Source: Fervidibacter canadensis
Lineage (GTDB): Bacteria > Armatimonadota > Fervidibacteria > Fervidibacterales > Fervidibacteraceae
NCBI GenBank assembly: GCA_041446545.1
Contig: JBGOEJ010000004.1
Coordinates: 105,678 to 169,677, forward strand
Direction of reading: 5' to 3'
Length of the DNA: 64,000 nt
Shown here: positions 50,793 to 58,773 of the stretch, one piece after another
Position numbering within the stretch: the first letter of the stretch is position 1
Layout: each line of letters starts with the position of its first letter
Position numbers and translations under genes: made by a program
The notes under the pieces: model-generated
The model's database searches: none
The model's input: the letters and a program-made list of their open reading frames with translations, nothing else
Told to the model about the DNA's origin: nothing

Positions 50793-52931
50793 ATGGAGCC
50801 GATGAGTTTGGAAGATGCCCGAAAGCAAGTGGAAGCGTTGCGCCGAAAAGCCATTGACAAACCTGTCGCCGCTATGTCCCGTGAGGAAGCAGCGCAAGAG
50901 ATAGAACGGCTGCGGCGGGAGTTGACCATCCATTGCTGGCTTTATTATGTGCTCAACAGCCCGATCATCAGCGACGAGGAGTATGACCGTTTGTTTCGTC
51001 GGTTGGTGGAATTGGAAGAGCACTTCCCTGAATTCGTCACGCCCGATAGCCCCACGCAACGGGTCGGCTTTCCGCCCGCCGAGGAGTTCGCAAAAGTCCG
51101 TCACCGAAAAGTCATGCTCAGTCTGGATAACGCTTTCAACGAGGAAGAGTTGCGCGCTTTTGACCAAAGGGTCAAGCGCTTTTTGGGCTTGTCGCCCGAT
51201 GAGGTCGTTGACTATACCTGCGAGTTGAAAATTGACGGCTTAGCGGTCAACCTGACTTATGAGAACGGCATTTTAGTGCTGGGAGCGACGCGGGGCGATG
51301 GCGTGGAGGGCGAGGATGTCACCAACAACTTGCGCACCATCAAGTCCATCCCTTTGCGGTTGCTGGTGGACGACCCACCCCCTGTCATGGAAGTGCGAGG
51401 CGAAGTGTTCATGACAAAGGCGGACTTTGAAGCGCTCAATGAGGAGCAAAAGCGAAAAGGTGAACGCCCCTTCGCCAACCCCCGCAACGCTGCCGCTGGC
51501 TCCGTCCGCCAACTTGACCCGTCCATTACGGCACGGCGAAGGCTTGACATTTTCTGCTACGGTGTCGGCTACTATGAGGGCGTAGAGTTTGAGACGCAAT
51601 GGGAAGTTTTGCAGTGGCTGAAACGGGCGGGCTTTAAGGTCAACCCCCACAGCCGACTCTGTCACGGCATCAGCGAGGTCATTGACTACTGCTACGAGTG
51701 GGTGCAAAAAATTCACGATGAGCCTTACAGCGCTGATGGCGTTGTCGTCAAAGTCAATCGCTTGGACTGGCAGGAACAATTGGGGGCGACCGCCCATGCG
51801 CCCCGATGGGCAATCGCCTTCAAGTTCCCTGCCGAACAAAAGGAGACGAGGTTGCTCAACATCGTCGTGCAAGTCGGTCGGACGGGAAAGTTGACCCCTG
51901 TCGCCGAGTTAGAACCCGTGCAAGTGGAAGGCGTGACGATCACCAGCGCCACGCTGCACAACGAAGACCAAATCAAGCGGTTGGATGTTCGGATGGGCGA
52001 TTGGGTCATTGTCCAACGGGCGGGGGGCGTCATTCCCGAAGTCATCGGCGTCGTGAAGGAAAAGCGAACAGGTGACGAGAAGCCCTTTGAGATGCCCAAG
52101 GAGTGCCCCATTTGCGGCACTCCCGTCGTCCGACCCATTGGCGAGGTGGACTACTATTGCCCCAACGATGAATGCCCGTCGCGGGTGGAAAACTGGGTCA
52201 AGCATTGGTGCTCCCGCAACGCTTTGAACATTGAAGCGTTGGGCGAGGAACGAATCCACCAACTTGTTGAGGCGGGCTTGATCAGTGACCCTGCTGACCT
52301 TTACTCTTTGCAGAAGTGGCAACTGGTTCGGCTGCCAGGTTGGGGTGATAAGTTGGCGACGAAAGTGTTGAGCGAAATCCAACGCAGCAAGACGGCACCG
52401 CTTTCCAAGTTCATCTTCGCTTTGGGAATCCGTCATGTCGGCGAGCGGGTGGCGGAGTTTCTGGCGAAAAAGTTCGGCAGCCTTGAGCGGCTTGCCCAAG
52501 CAGAGGAATGGGAAATCAAGACCATTCCTGGCATCGGACCGAAAATTGCCGAGAGCGTCGTTCGCTTCTTTGGCAGCGAGTTGGGGAAGCGGTTGATGGA
52601 GAAGTTGCAGAAGGCAGGGGTGCGACCGACGGCTGAAGAGGAAGTCGTCGTCGCTGACTCGCCCCTAAAAGGCAAAGTCGTCGTCTTCACGGGCGAACTG
52701 GAACGATGGACGAGGGCGCAGGCGGAAGCGTTGGTCAAGCGATTGGGAGGGCGACCGGCGTCCAGCGTTTCAAGGCAAACCGATTTTGTCGTCGTCGGGA
52801 AAAACCCAGGGAGCAAGTTACAGCGGGCAAAAGAGTTGGGCATCCGCCTCTTGACAGAAGAGGAATTTGCTGCCATCGTGGAAACGGCGTTGAGGGCGAT
52901 AGAGACAGGCGCTGCCCCGTCTTCAGACTGA
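50793..52931 (+). CDS. ligA: NAD-dependent DNA ligase
   Basis: A 712-residue replicative and repair ligase. Domain order: Ia (YYVLNSPIISDEEYDRLF), nucleotidyltransferase with the adenylated Lys in TCELKIDGLAVNL (Lys146), the OB fold (TSATLHNEDQIKRLDVRMGD region), a Zn finger with four Cys (CPICGTPVVRPIGE, YYCPNDECPSR), an HhH domain (GWGDKLATKVLSEIQRSK, IPGIGPKIAESV), and a C-terminal BRCT (LKGKVVVFTGELERW). All parts are present. Three in-frame ATGs exist (50787, 50793, 50802); GAGGG upstream best fits 50793. Confidence 0.96.
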   Translation: MEPMSLEDARKQVEALRRKAIDKPVAAMSREEAAQEIERLRRELTIHCWLYYVLNSPIISDEEYDRLFRRLVELEEHFPEFVTPDSPTQRVGFPPAEEFAKVRHRKVMLSLDNAFNEEELRAFDQRVKRFLGLSPDEVVDYTCELKIDGLAVNLTYENGILVLGATRGDGVEGEDVTNNLRTIKSIPLRLLVDDPPPVMEVRGEVFMTKADFEALNEEQKRKGERPFANPRNAAAGSVRQLDPSITARRRLDIFCYGVGYYEGVEFETQWEVLQWLKRAGFKVNPHSRLCHGISEVIDYCYEWVQKIHDEPYSADGVVVKVNRLDWQEQLGATAHAPRWAIAFKFPAEQKETRLLNIVVQVGRTGKLTPVAELEPVQVEGVTITSATLHNEDQIKRLDVRMGDWVIVQRAGGVIPEVIGVVKEKRTGDEKPFEMPKECPICGTPVVRPIGEVDYYCPNDECPSRVENWVKHWCSRNALNIEALGEERIHQLVEAGLISDPADLYSLQKWQLVRLPGWGDKLATKVLSEIQRSKTAPLSKFIFALGIRHVGERVAEFLAKKFGSLERLAQAEEWEIKTIPGIGPKIAESVVRFFGSELGKRLMEKLQKAGVRPTAEEEVVVADSPLKGKVVVFTGELERWTRAQAEALVKRLGGRPASSVSRQTDFVVVGKNPGSKLQRAKELGIRLLTEEEFAAIVETALRAIETGAAPSSD

Positions 52932-52968
52932 GGACGGAAGTTACGACCGTGGGGGACTGGAGAGAAAC

Positions 52969-54405
52969 ATGGCTGAGAAGGACCGTTGGCTGCGCCTTTT
53001 TACGATTGCTCGGCTGGGGCGATGGGGGTGCTGGCAGGAGGCGTTAGAGCACCTTCTCTCCTTGTGGCGGACAGGTGGGTTGTATCACCGCCGTCAAGAA
53101 GCGTGGGAGGCACTGTATGTGGTGGGGAAAGCACCGAGCAGATTGCCCCTTTGCCTGCCAACCCCAGGCAAAGCCCTGCCTCTTCGGACACAAATCCCAA
53201 AACGGTCTTGGTGGTTGGTTGGCATCCCACCAGAGAGCACTTCTCCCCTTTACGCCCTCCTTTGCCCGATGAGGTTGACGGTGGGACAAGCCCTTTTCTG
53301 GGCAGACTTGTGCACTTTGTGGTTAACTTTTTCCCCGAAGGGATGGTCAAAGTTGTTGGACAAATTTTCCATCCCTTTGGTCGTCACGGATTTGCAGGGG
53401 CACTTGATCGCTTGGAATGCCGCCGCTCAAACTCAATGGGGCATCCCGTTGGAAGCAGGACAAGCCCTTTGGGCTTTGGCGCATTCGCCGCGCGACGGCG
53501 AAATCCTGCAAGAGTTGGTGCGGCTGGGCACTTCGGGCGGCGTCGTTACTTTGCGCTCGGCGACAGCCCCCAAAACTTATCGCGTCTTCGTGACGACTTT
53601 ACTTTCGGGGCATCAAGTTTGGCAGTTCCATCCCATCCAGCGGGACGACCTGCAATGGCAGAATTTAGCCCGCTCCTTTCAGGTGGCGACACTGGGCGAA
53701 TTAGCGTCGGGCATCGCTCACGAAATCAACAACCCGCTACAAGTCATTTTGGGCAACGCCGAAATGGCACTGGATGAAGGGGCGATGGATAACGGCACGC
53801 GAGAGAAGTTATCCGACATCCTCTCGGCTGCCAGCCGCATCCGAGAAATCACCCGAACCATCATCCATTTCGCCGATGCCCGCCGCACGCGGGAACGGGA
53901 ACTGGTGGATGTCAACATGGTGGTCAATGAAGCCGTGCGGTTGGCAAGGTATGCCTTGTCCAAAGACAAGGTGCAAGTCGCTACCGATTGCGCCCCGCAA
54001 GGGTTGCTCATCTTGGGTCAGCGGGGCGATTTAGAAGAGGCAATCCTCCAACTGGTGCGCAATGCAGGCGAAGCCATCCTCGCTGCCGGCAAAGGGTCGC
54101 AGGTCATCGTCCGAACCCGCCAGCGCAACGGTTGGGCGCGGATAGAAGTGGAAGACGATGGACCTGGCGTCCCTGAGGAATGGCGGGAGCGCATCTTTGC
54201 GCCCTTCGTGACGACGAAAGCGGAACAAGGAGGGACAGGGTTAGGATTAGCCATCGTCCAAAACATCGTCGCTGCCCATCAAGGGCGCATCTGGGTGGAA
54301 AGTGCTCCGTCGGGCGGTGCCCTTTTCGTCGTGGAGTTGCCTTTATGGCGACCCGAAGAAGAACCAGCGGCAGTCAAAGGAGGAGGTGCTGGTGATGTTC
54401 CCTGA
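52969..54405 (+). CDS. Soluble sensor histidine kinase (PAS-HisKA-HATPase)
   Basis: A 478-residue kinase with no membrane helix. The first 125 residues are Trp/Leu-rich and unrecognised. A PAS domain follows (IPLVVTDLQGHLIAWNAAAQ, about 135-154). The dimerisation domain has His251 in ASGIAHEINNPLQVILGN, and the ATPase domain has RNAGEAIL (N box), VEDDGPGVPEEW (G1) and GTGLGLAIVQNI (G2). The last 11 bp overlap mtnP, so the kinase and mtnP are translated together, an unusual pairing. The cognate response regulator is not adjacent. Confidence 0.88.
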   Translation: MAEKDRWLRLFTIARLGRWGCWQEALEHLLSLWRTGGLYHRRQEAWEALYVVGKAPSRLPLCLPTPGKALPLRTQIPKRSWWLVGIPPESTSPLYALLCPMRLTVGQALFWADLCTLWLTFSPKGWSKLLDKFSIPLVVTDLQGHLIAWNAAAQTQWGIPLEAGQALWALAHSPRDGEILQELVRLGTSGGVVTLRSATAPKTYRVFVTTLLSGHQVWQFHPIQRDDLQWQNLARSFQVATLGELASGIAHEINNPLQVILGNAEMALDEGAMDNGTREKLSDILSAASRIREITRTIIHFADARRTRERELVDVNMVVNEAVRLARYALSKDKVQVATDCAPQGLLILGQRGDLEEAILQLVRNAGEAILAAGKGSQVIVRTRQRNGWARIEVEDDGPGVPEEWRERIFAPFVTTKAEQGGTGLGLAIVQNIVAAHQGRIWVESAPSGGALFVVELPLWRPEEEPAAVKGGGAGDVP

Positions 54406-55222
54406 GGTGAAAGAACGCAAGGCGGAAATCGGGGTCTTTGGAGGTTCGGGGCTTTATAGCATGGAAGGGGCGACGGTGCTGGAGGAAATCAAGGTGGAAA
54501 CACCCTTCGGTGCTCCCAGCGATTTGATCACCATCGTGGAAATCGCCAGAAAGCGCGTCGCCTTTTTGCCCCGGCATGGGCGTAAGCATCAGTATCCCCC
54601 TCACAAAGTGCCCTACAAGGCGAACATTTGGGCGATGAAGGCGTTGGGGGTAGAACGCGTGCTTGCCCCCAATGCCGTCGGCAGTTTGCAGCGCCATATC
54701 AAGCCCGGCGATTTCGTCATCTGCGACCAATTCGTTGACCGAACCCGCCACCGCGATGATACCTTCTTCAACGGTCCCATCACGACCCATGTCAGCACCG
54801 CCGACCCTTATTGCCCCCAGTTGCGAGCGATTGCCATTGAGGCATGTCGGGATTTAGGCATCCCTCACCACGAGCGGGGCACCGTCGTCGTCATTGAGGG
54901 TCCACGCTTTTCCACCAAAGCCGAAAGCCGCTGGTTTACCCAGATGGGTTGGGAAGTCATCAACATGACCCAATATCCCGAAGTCGTCTTGGCGCGGGAG
55001 GCGGAACTTTGCTATGTCAACATCTCCATCGTCACCGACTACGACACGGGCTTGGTGGCGGAAGGGGAAGTGGAACCTGTCTCAGCGGAAGAGGTGATGA
55101 AAAACTTCGCCGCCAGCGTGGAGAGGGCTCGCCAGTTGATCGCCGAAATTATCCGACGACTTCCCGCCCAACGAACTTGCCGATGCGGCGAAGCCCTTAA
55201 GCATGCCCGTGTCATCGTCTGA
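54395..55222 (+). CDS. mtnP: S-methyl-5'-thioadenosine phosphorylase
   Basis: A 275-residue purine phosphorylase that cleaves methylthioadenosine to adenine and methylthioribose 1-phosphate in the methionine salvage pathway. The phosphate-binding start is GVFGGSGLYSMEGA, followed by FLPRHGRKHQYPPHKVPY, the MtnP motif GSLQRHIKPGDFVICDQFVDRT, FSTKAESRWF and MTQYPEVVLAREAELCY, and the Asp in SIVTDYDTG (about 215). The start ATG 54395, with AAAGGAGGAGG upstream, overlaps the kinase by 11 bp; the frame extends to 54302. It is followed by apt, which consumes the adenine released. Confidence 0.93.
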   Translation: MFPEVKERKAEIGVFGGSGLYSMEGATVLEEIKVETPFGAPSDLITIVEIARKRVAFLPRHGRKHQYPPHKVPYKANIWAMKALGVERVLAPNAVGSLQRHIKPGDFVICDQFVDRTRHRDDTFFNGPITTHVSTADPYCPQLRAIAIEACRDLGIPHHERGTVVVIEGPRFSTKAESRWFTQMGWEVINMTQYPEVVLAREAELCYVNISIVTDYDTGLVAEGEVEPVSAEEVMKNFAASVERARQLIAEIIRRLPAQRTCRCGEALKHARVIV

Positions 55223-55247
55223 AAAACTTGCAGAGGAGGCGATAGAT

Positions 55248-55784
55248 ATGGCGATCATTCCCGTCGTCGCAGGACTGAAGGAAGCCATCCGCAACATCCC
55301 TGATTTCCCCAAGCCAGGCATCCTTTTCCGAGATATCACGCCCGTCTTGCAAGACCCCGACTTGTTCCGTCGGGTCATTGACACCTTTGCCCAGATTTAC
55401 GAGGGGCGTCGGATTGATGTCATCGCCGCCGTAGAATCACGGGGCTTCATCTTTGCGGCGCCTCTCGCCATCAGGCTGGGGGCGGGTTTCGTCCCTCTGC
55501 GCAAATCGGGCAAACTGCCCTACATGACCTACAAGGTGCACTATGCGCTGGAATACGGCATTGAAGCGTTGGAGATGCATGTGGACGCCATCCAGCAAGG
55601 GCAACGGGTGCTCATCATGGACGACTTGCTGGCGACTGGCGGGACGGCGCAAGCCGCTGCCCGTTTGGTCTTACAAGCGGGCGGCGTCATTGACTCCTTC
55701 GCCTTCGTCATTGAGTTGACGGAGTTGAGGGGTCGGGAGAAGTTGCAAGGCTACGAAGTCATCACCCTCGTCCAGTTCCCGTAA
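55248..55784 (+). CDS. apt: Adenine phosphoribosyltransferase
   Basis: A 178-residue salvage enzyme making AMP from adenine and PRPP. It opens LKEAIRNIPDFPKPGILFRDITP, with VAAVESRGFIFAAPLAIRLGA-type binding and the PRPP loop VLIMDDLLATGGTAQAAARL near residue 123. The final strand GYEVITLVQF is typical. ATG 55248 with GAGGAGG 9 bp upstream is the start; ATG 55203 lies within mtnP. With mtnP just before it, the operon recycles methylthioadenosine-derived adenine. It converges with ribBA. Confidence 0.94.
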   Translation: MAIIPVVAGLKEAIRNIPDFPKPGILFRDITPVLQDPDLFRRVIDTFAQIYEGRRIDVIAAVESRGFIFAAPLAIRLGAGFVPLRKSGKLPYMTYKVHYALEYGIEALEMHVDAIQQGQRVLIMDDLLATGGTAQAAARLVLQAGGVIDSFAFVIELTELRGREKLQGYEVITLVQFP

Positions 55785-55851
55785 ATGAGTTGCTTTTGAC
55801 CGTTGTTTAGCGGGGAGAAGGCAAAGCAACGCTTAACGGGCATCCGATTTT

Positions 55852-57063
55852 TCACAACTCAATGAGGTGTCCCATCTTGTCGCGCTTGACTTCCAAGTAG
55901 CGGCGGGCAAAGTCGCTTTGAGGTTCGGCGACCAAAGGAACGCGCTCTACAATTTCCAACCCGTAGCCAGAAAGCCCCGCTCGCTTCGTCGGGTTGTTGG
56001 TCATCAGGCGCATCTTTCGGACACCCAAATCCCGCAAAACTTGAGCGCCCAAGCCGTAATCGCGGGCGTCCATCGGATGCCCCAACTTCAAGTTGGCGTC
56101 CACTGTGTCCAAGCCTGCATCTTGCAACTCGTAGGCTTTGAGTTTGTTGAGCAAACCGATGCCCCGCCCTTCGTGGTGGGGGATGTAGAGCAAAACGCCT
56201 CGCCCTTCGGCAGCAATTTTTTCCATCGCCAACCGCAATTGATTGCCGCAATCGCAACGCAAAGAGAAAAGGGCATCGCCCGTCAAGCACGCCGAATGGA
56301 CACGCACCAAAACGGGTTCATCGGACTGGATGTCGCCCATCACCAATGCCAAAAAGGGCGAGCCGTCCAAAAGGCTTTCATAAGCGATCAAGGTGAACTC
56401 GCCAAAAGGTGTCGGGTAGCGGGCGGTCGCCACCCGTCGCACCAATTGCTCGTGCTGAAGGCGATAAGCGATTAAGTCGGCGACAGTGACGATGACGAAG
56501 CCATGCTCCTCGGCGAACTTCTCCAAATCGGGCAATCGTGCCATTTGCCCATCGTCACGGAGGATTTCGCAAATGACGGCGGCGGGATAAAGCCCTGCCA
56601 ATCGGCACAAATCCACAGCGGCTTCGGTGTGCCCTGCCCGACGCAAGACGCCGCCTTCCTTCGCCCGCAGCGGGAAGACATGCCCAGGTTTTGTCAAGTC
56701 CGTCGGTTTGGTGTTGGGGTCAATGAGCACCCGAACGGTGATGGCGCGGTCGTAAGCGGAAATGCCTGTCGTCACGCCAAAGCGGGGGTGAGCATCTACG
56801 GGCATGGCGAAGGGCGAACCGAAGGGAGAAGTGTTGTCGCCTGGCAAAAGGGGAATTTGCAGGGCGTCCAACCGCTCGCCCGTCATCGCCACGCAGACAA
56901 GCCCTCGCCCATGCTTGGTCATGAAGTTGATGGCGTCGGGCGTAACTTTTTCGGCGGCTAAAACGAGGTCACCTTCGTTCTCGCGGTCTTCGTCATCCAC
57001 GACGATGATGAAGTGACCTTTGCGCAGTTCCTCTAAAGCCTGCTCAATCGTTGCCAGAGGCAC
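55852..57063 (-). CDS. ribBA: Bifunctional 3,4-DHBP synthase / GTP cyclohydrolase II
   Basis: A 403-residue riboflavin-pathway enzyme with two fused activities. The N-terminal half (1-200) is RibB: FIIVVDDEDRENEGDLVLAAE, ISAYDRAITVRVLIDP, and LRAKEGGVLRRAGHTEAAVD. The C-terminal half is RibA: GTP cyclohydrolase II with the zinc Cys trio in SACLTGDALFSLRCDCGNQL, the HEGRGIGLLNKLKAY motif and LMTNNPTKRAGL. Both look intact. GTG start at 57063. No FMN riboswitch is seen: only 30 bp separate it from glgC on the same strand. Other rib genes are not in the window. Confidence 0.94.
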   Translation of the reverse strand: MPLATIEQALEELRKGHFIIVVDDEDRENEGDLVLAAEKVTPDAINFMTKHGRGLVCVAMTGERLDALQIPLLPGDNTSPFGSPFAMPVDAHPRFGVTTGISAYDRAITVRVLIDPNTKPTDLTKPGHVFPLRAKEGGVLRRAGHTEAAVDLCRLAGLYPAAVICEILRDDGQMARLPDLEKFAEEHGFVIVTVADLIAYRLQHEQLVRRVATARYPTPFGEFTLIAYESLLDGSPFLALVMGDIQSDEPVLVRVHSACLTGDALFSLRCDCGNQLRLAMEKIAAEGRGVLLYIPHHEGRGIGLLNKLKAYELQDAGLDTVDANLKLGHPMDARDYGLGAQVLRDLGVRKMRLMTNNPTKRAGLSGYGLEIVERVPLVAEPQSDFARRYLEVKRDKMGHLIEL

Positions 57064-57093
57064 AGGGCATCACCTGCCCAAATTATGAGCGCC

Positions 57094-58332
57094 TCAAGAA
57101 ACCGAGGAAGGTTGAAAGGCGACGCCTGTCGGAACGACGACAACGCCGCCTTCGCTGACGACGAAGCGACGACGCTCCATCGCTAAATCAAAGCCAATCG
57201 TCTCTCCTTCGGGAATGGTGACTTCCTCGTCCACGATGGTGCGAAGTAATTTCGCCCTTGCGCCGATGCGCACCCTCGGGAGCAAGACGCAACCTGTGAC
57301 CGTCGCTCCAGCCCCAACCTGCACGCCGTAACCGAGGACGGAATTTTCCACGATAGCGCCTTCCTCCACGAGGCAACCAGGTGCCAGCAGAGAATGGCGG
57401 ATTTGCACCCGCCCTTGCAAGACCGCTGGCGGTAAAGGTGGCAAGTAAGTGCGGATAGTCCATTCGTCATGGTGCAAAGGCAACGGTGGGTCGGGACGAA
57501 GCAATTCCATGTGGGCTTGGTAATAACTGTCCAGTGTCCCGATGTCTTGCCAGTAGTGGAACAGGGGCGGCAACTCCCGTCGGATGTTGAAGGCGAAGAG
57601 GCGGGCTTTGTTGCGCACCAAGTCGGGCAAGACATCTTTGCCGAAATCGTGGCTGCTGTCGCGCCGCTTGGCATCTTTGATGACCGCCCGCACCAGCGTC
57701 TCGGTGTTGAACAAGTAGATGCCCATAGAGATGAGGGAATGGTCAGGGTCATCGGGCAAAGGCTTTGGGTTGGACGGCTTCTCCTCAAAGCCAATGAGGC
57801 GGTCATTTCGGTCTACTTCCATGACACCGAAACGGGATGCTTGCGAACGGGGAACGGTCGTGCAAGCGATGGTCACTTCCGCGCCTTTGGTCAAGTGGAA
57901 GTCCAGCATCGCCCGATAGTCCATGCGATACACATGGTCGCCTGAAAGGATGAGGACGAACTGGGGGCGCTCGTGGGAGAGCAGGTCAATGTTCTGAAAG
58001 ACGGCATCGGCGGTGCCCCGATACCACTCACGGACGAGGCGTTGTTGAGGCGGGACGCTTTCCAAAAATTCCCCCAACTCCGCCCGAAACAGGTTTGACC
58101 AACCCAACCGTAAGTGGCGGTCTAAGGGCAGCGATTTGTGTTGCGTTAGGACGAAGAGGCGGCGGATGCCCGAATGCAAGCAGTTGGAAAGGGTGAAGTC
58201 AATGATGCGGTAGATGGCGCCGAAGGAGACGGCAGGTTTCGCTTTCACTTTCGTCAGCGGATACAGCCGCTCTCCTAATCCACCCGCCAGCACCATCGCT
58301 AAAGTCCGCTCCATAGGGCTGAGACGGCTCAT
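57094..58332 (-). CDS. glgC: Glucose-1-phosphate adenylyltransferase
   Basis: A 412-residue enzyme that makes ADP-glucose for glycogen. The nucleotidyltransferase loop AMVLAGGLGERLYPLTKVKA, with KPAVSFGAIYRIIDFTLSN, is at the start; the catalytic Asp is in ILSGDHVYRMDYRAML; LIGFEEKPSNPKPL and DIGTLDSYYQAHMELL follow. A left-handed helix domain of hexapeptide repeats is at the C-terminus (VENSVLGYGVQVGAGATVTG). It overlaps the response regulator gene by 4 bp (ATGA), so the two are co-translated and the regulator may respond to carbon storage. ribBA is 30 bp downstream. Confidence 0.92.
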   Translation of the reverse strand: MSRLSPMERTLAMVLAGGLGERLYPLTKVKAKPAVSFGAIYRIIDFTLSNCLHSGIRRLFVLTQHKSLPLDRHLRLGWSNLFRAELGEFLESVPPQQRLVREWYRGTADAVFQNIDLLSHERPQFVLILSGDHVYRMDYRAMLDFHLTKGAEVTIACTTVPRSQASRFGVMEVDRNDRLIGFEEKPSNPKPLPDDPDHSLISMGIYLFNTETLVRAVIKDAKRRDSSHDFGKDVLPDLVRNKARLFAFNIRRELPPLFHYWQDIGTLDSYYQAHMELLRPDPPLPLHHDEWTIRTYLPPLPPAVLQGRVQIRHSLLAPGCLVEEGAIVENSVLGYGVQVGAGATVTGCVLLPRVRIGARAKLLRTIVDEEVTIPEGETIGFDLAMERRRFVVSEGGVVVVPTGVAFQPSSVS

Positions 58333-58712
58333 GGGCTGGACGCCACCTCACGCTGTCGGTTCAGCAACTCCTCTACCGCCTCCACGAGGTTGCCCGCATC
58401 GGGGGACTTGACCAAGAAAACATCCGCCAGCCAACTGATGAACTCATCGCGGTAACTGCCATAAGCGGTGTGGATGATGACAGGCAAGCCAGGATGCAAC
58501 TCGTGGATGCGGGGCAAAAGTTCTAACCCTGAGACCCCTGGCAGGTTCAAATCCAAGACGACCACATCCACCCGTTCTCGGCTGAGGAACTCTTCGGCTT
58601 CCAAGGCGTTACCGACCCCGATGGCTTCATACCCTGCCGCCGCTAATTCCTCGCAATAAAGTTGGCGTTGCATCTCTTCATCCTCTACGACCAAAATGCG
58701 CGCCTTCGCCAT
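58329..58712 (-). CDS. Single-domain response regulator
   Basis: A 127-residue receiver domain without an output module. Acidic pocket Glu10/Asp11 (ILVVEDEEMQRQL), phosphorylation site Asp54 (VVLDLNLPGVSG), Thr in IIHTAYGSYRDE and Lys in FLVKSPDAG near 104 are all in place. It is 62 bp downstream of a large multi-sensor histidine kinase on the same strand, its likely partner, and overlaps glgC. Single-domain regulators act by protein contact, as in phosphorelays. Confidence 0.92.
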   Translation of the reverse strand: MAKARILVVEDEEMQRQLYCEELAAAGYEAIGVGNALEAEEFLSRERVDVVVLDLNLPGVSGLELLPRIHELHPGLPVIIHTAYGSYRDEFISWLADVFLVKSPDAGNLVEAVEELLNRQREVASSP

Positions 58713-58773
58713 AGCGGCTCACCTCCGACGGCGCTATTGCCCTTTCCATCTTGACGCTCCCTTGCCTTCGTCG

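Noticed and set aside
52986..53777. 263-codon open frame inside the sensor kinase gene
   Set aside because: Antiphase shadow of the kinase; the encoded protein is Pro/Arg-rich without domain signs, while the kinase frame has PAS, H-box and ATPase motifs.
55789..55830. Inverted repeat GTTGCTTT / AAAGCAAC between apt and ribBA as a terminator
   Set aside because: The loop would be 26 nt and no T-run follows; too weak for a rho-independent terminator.
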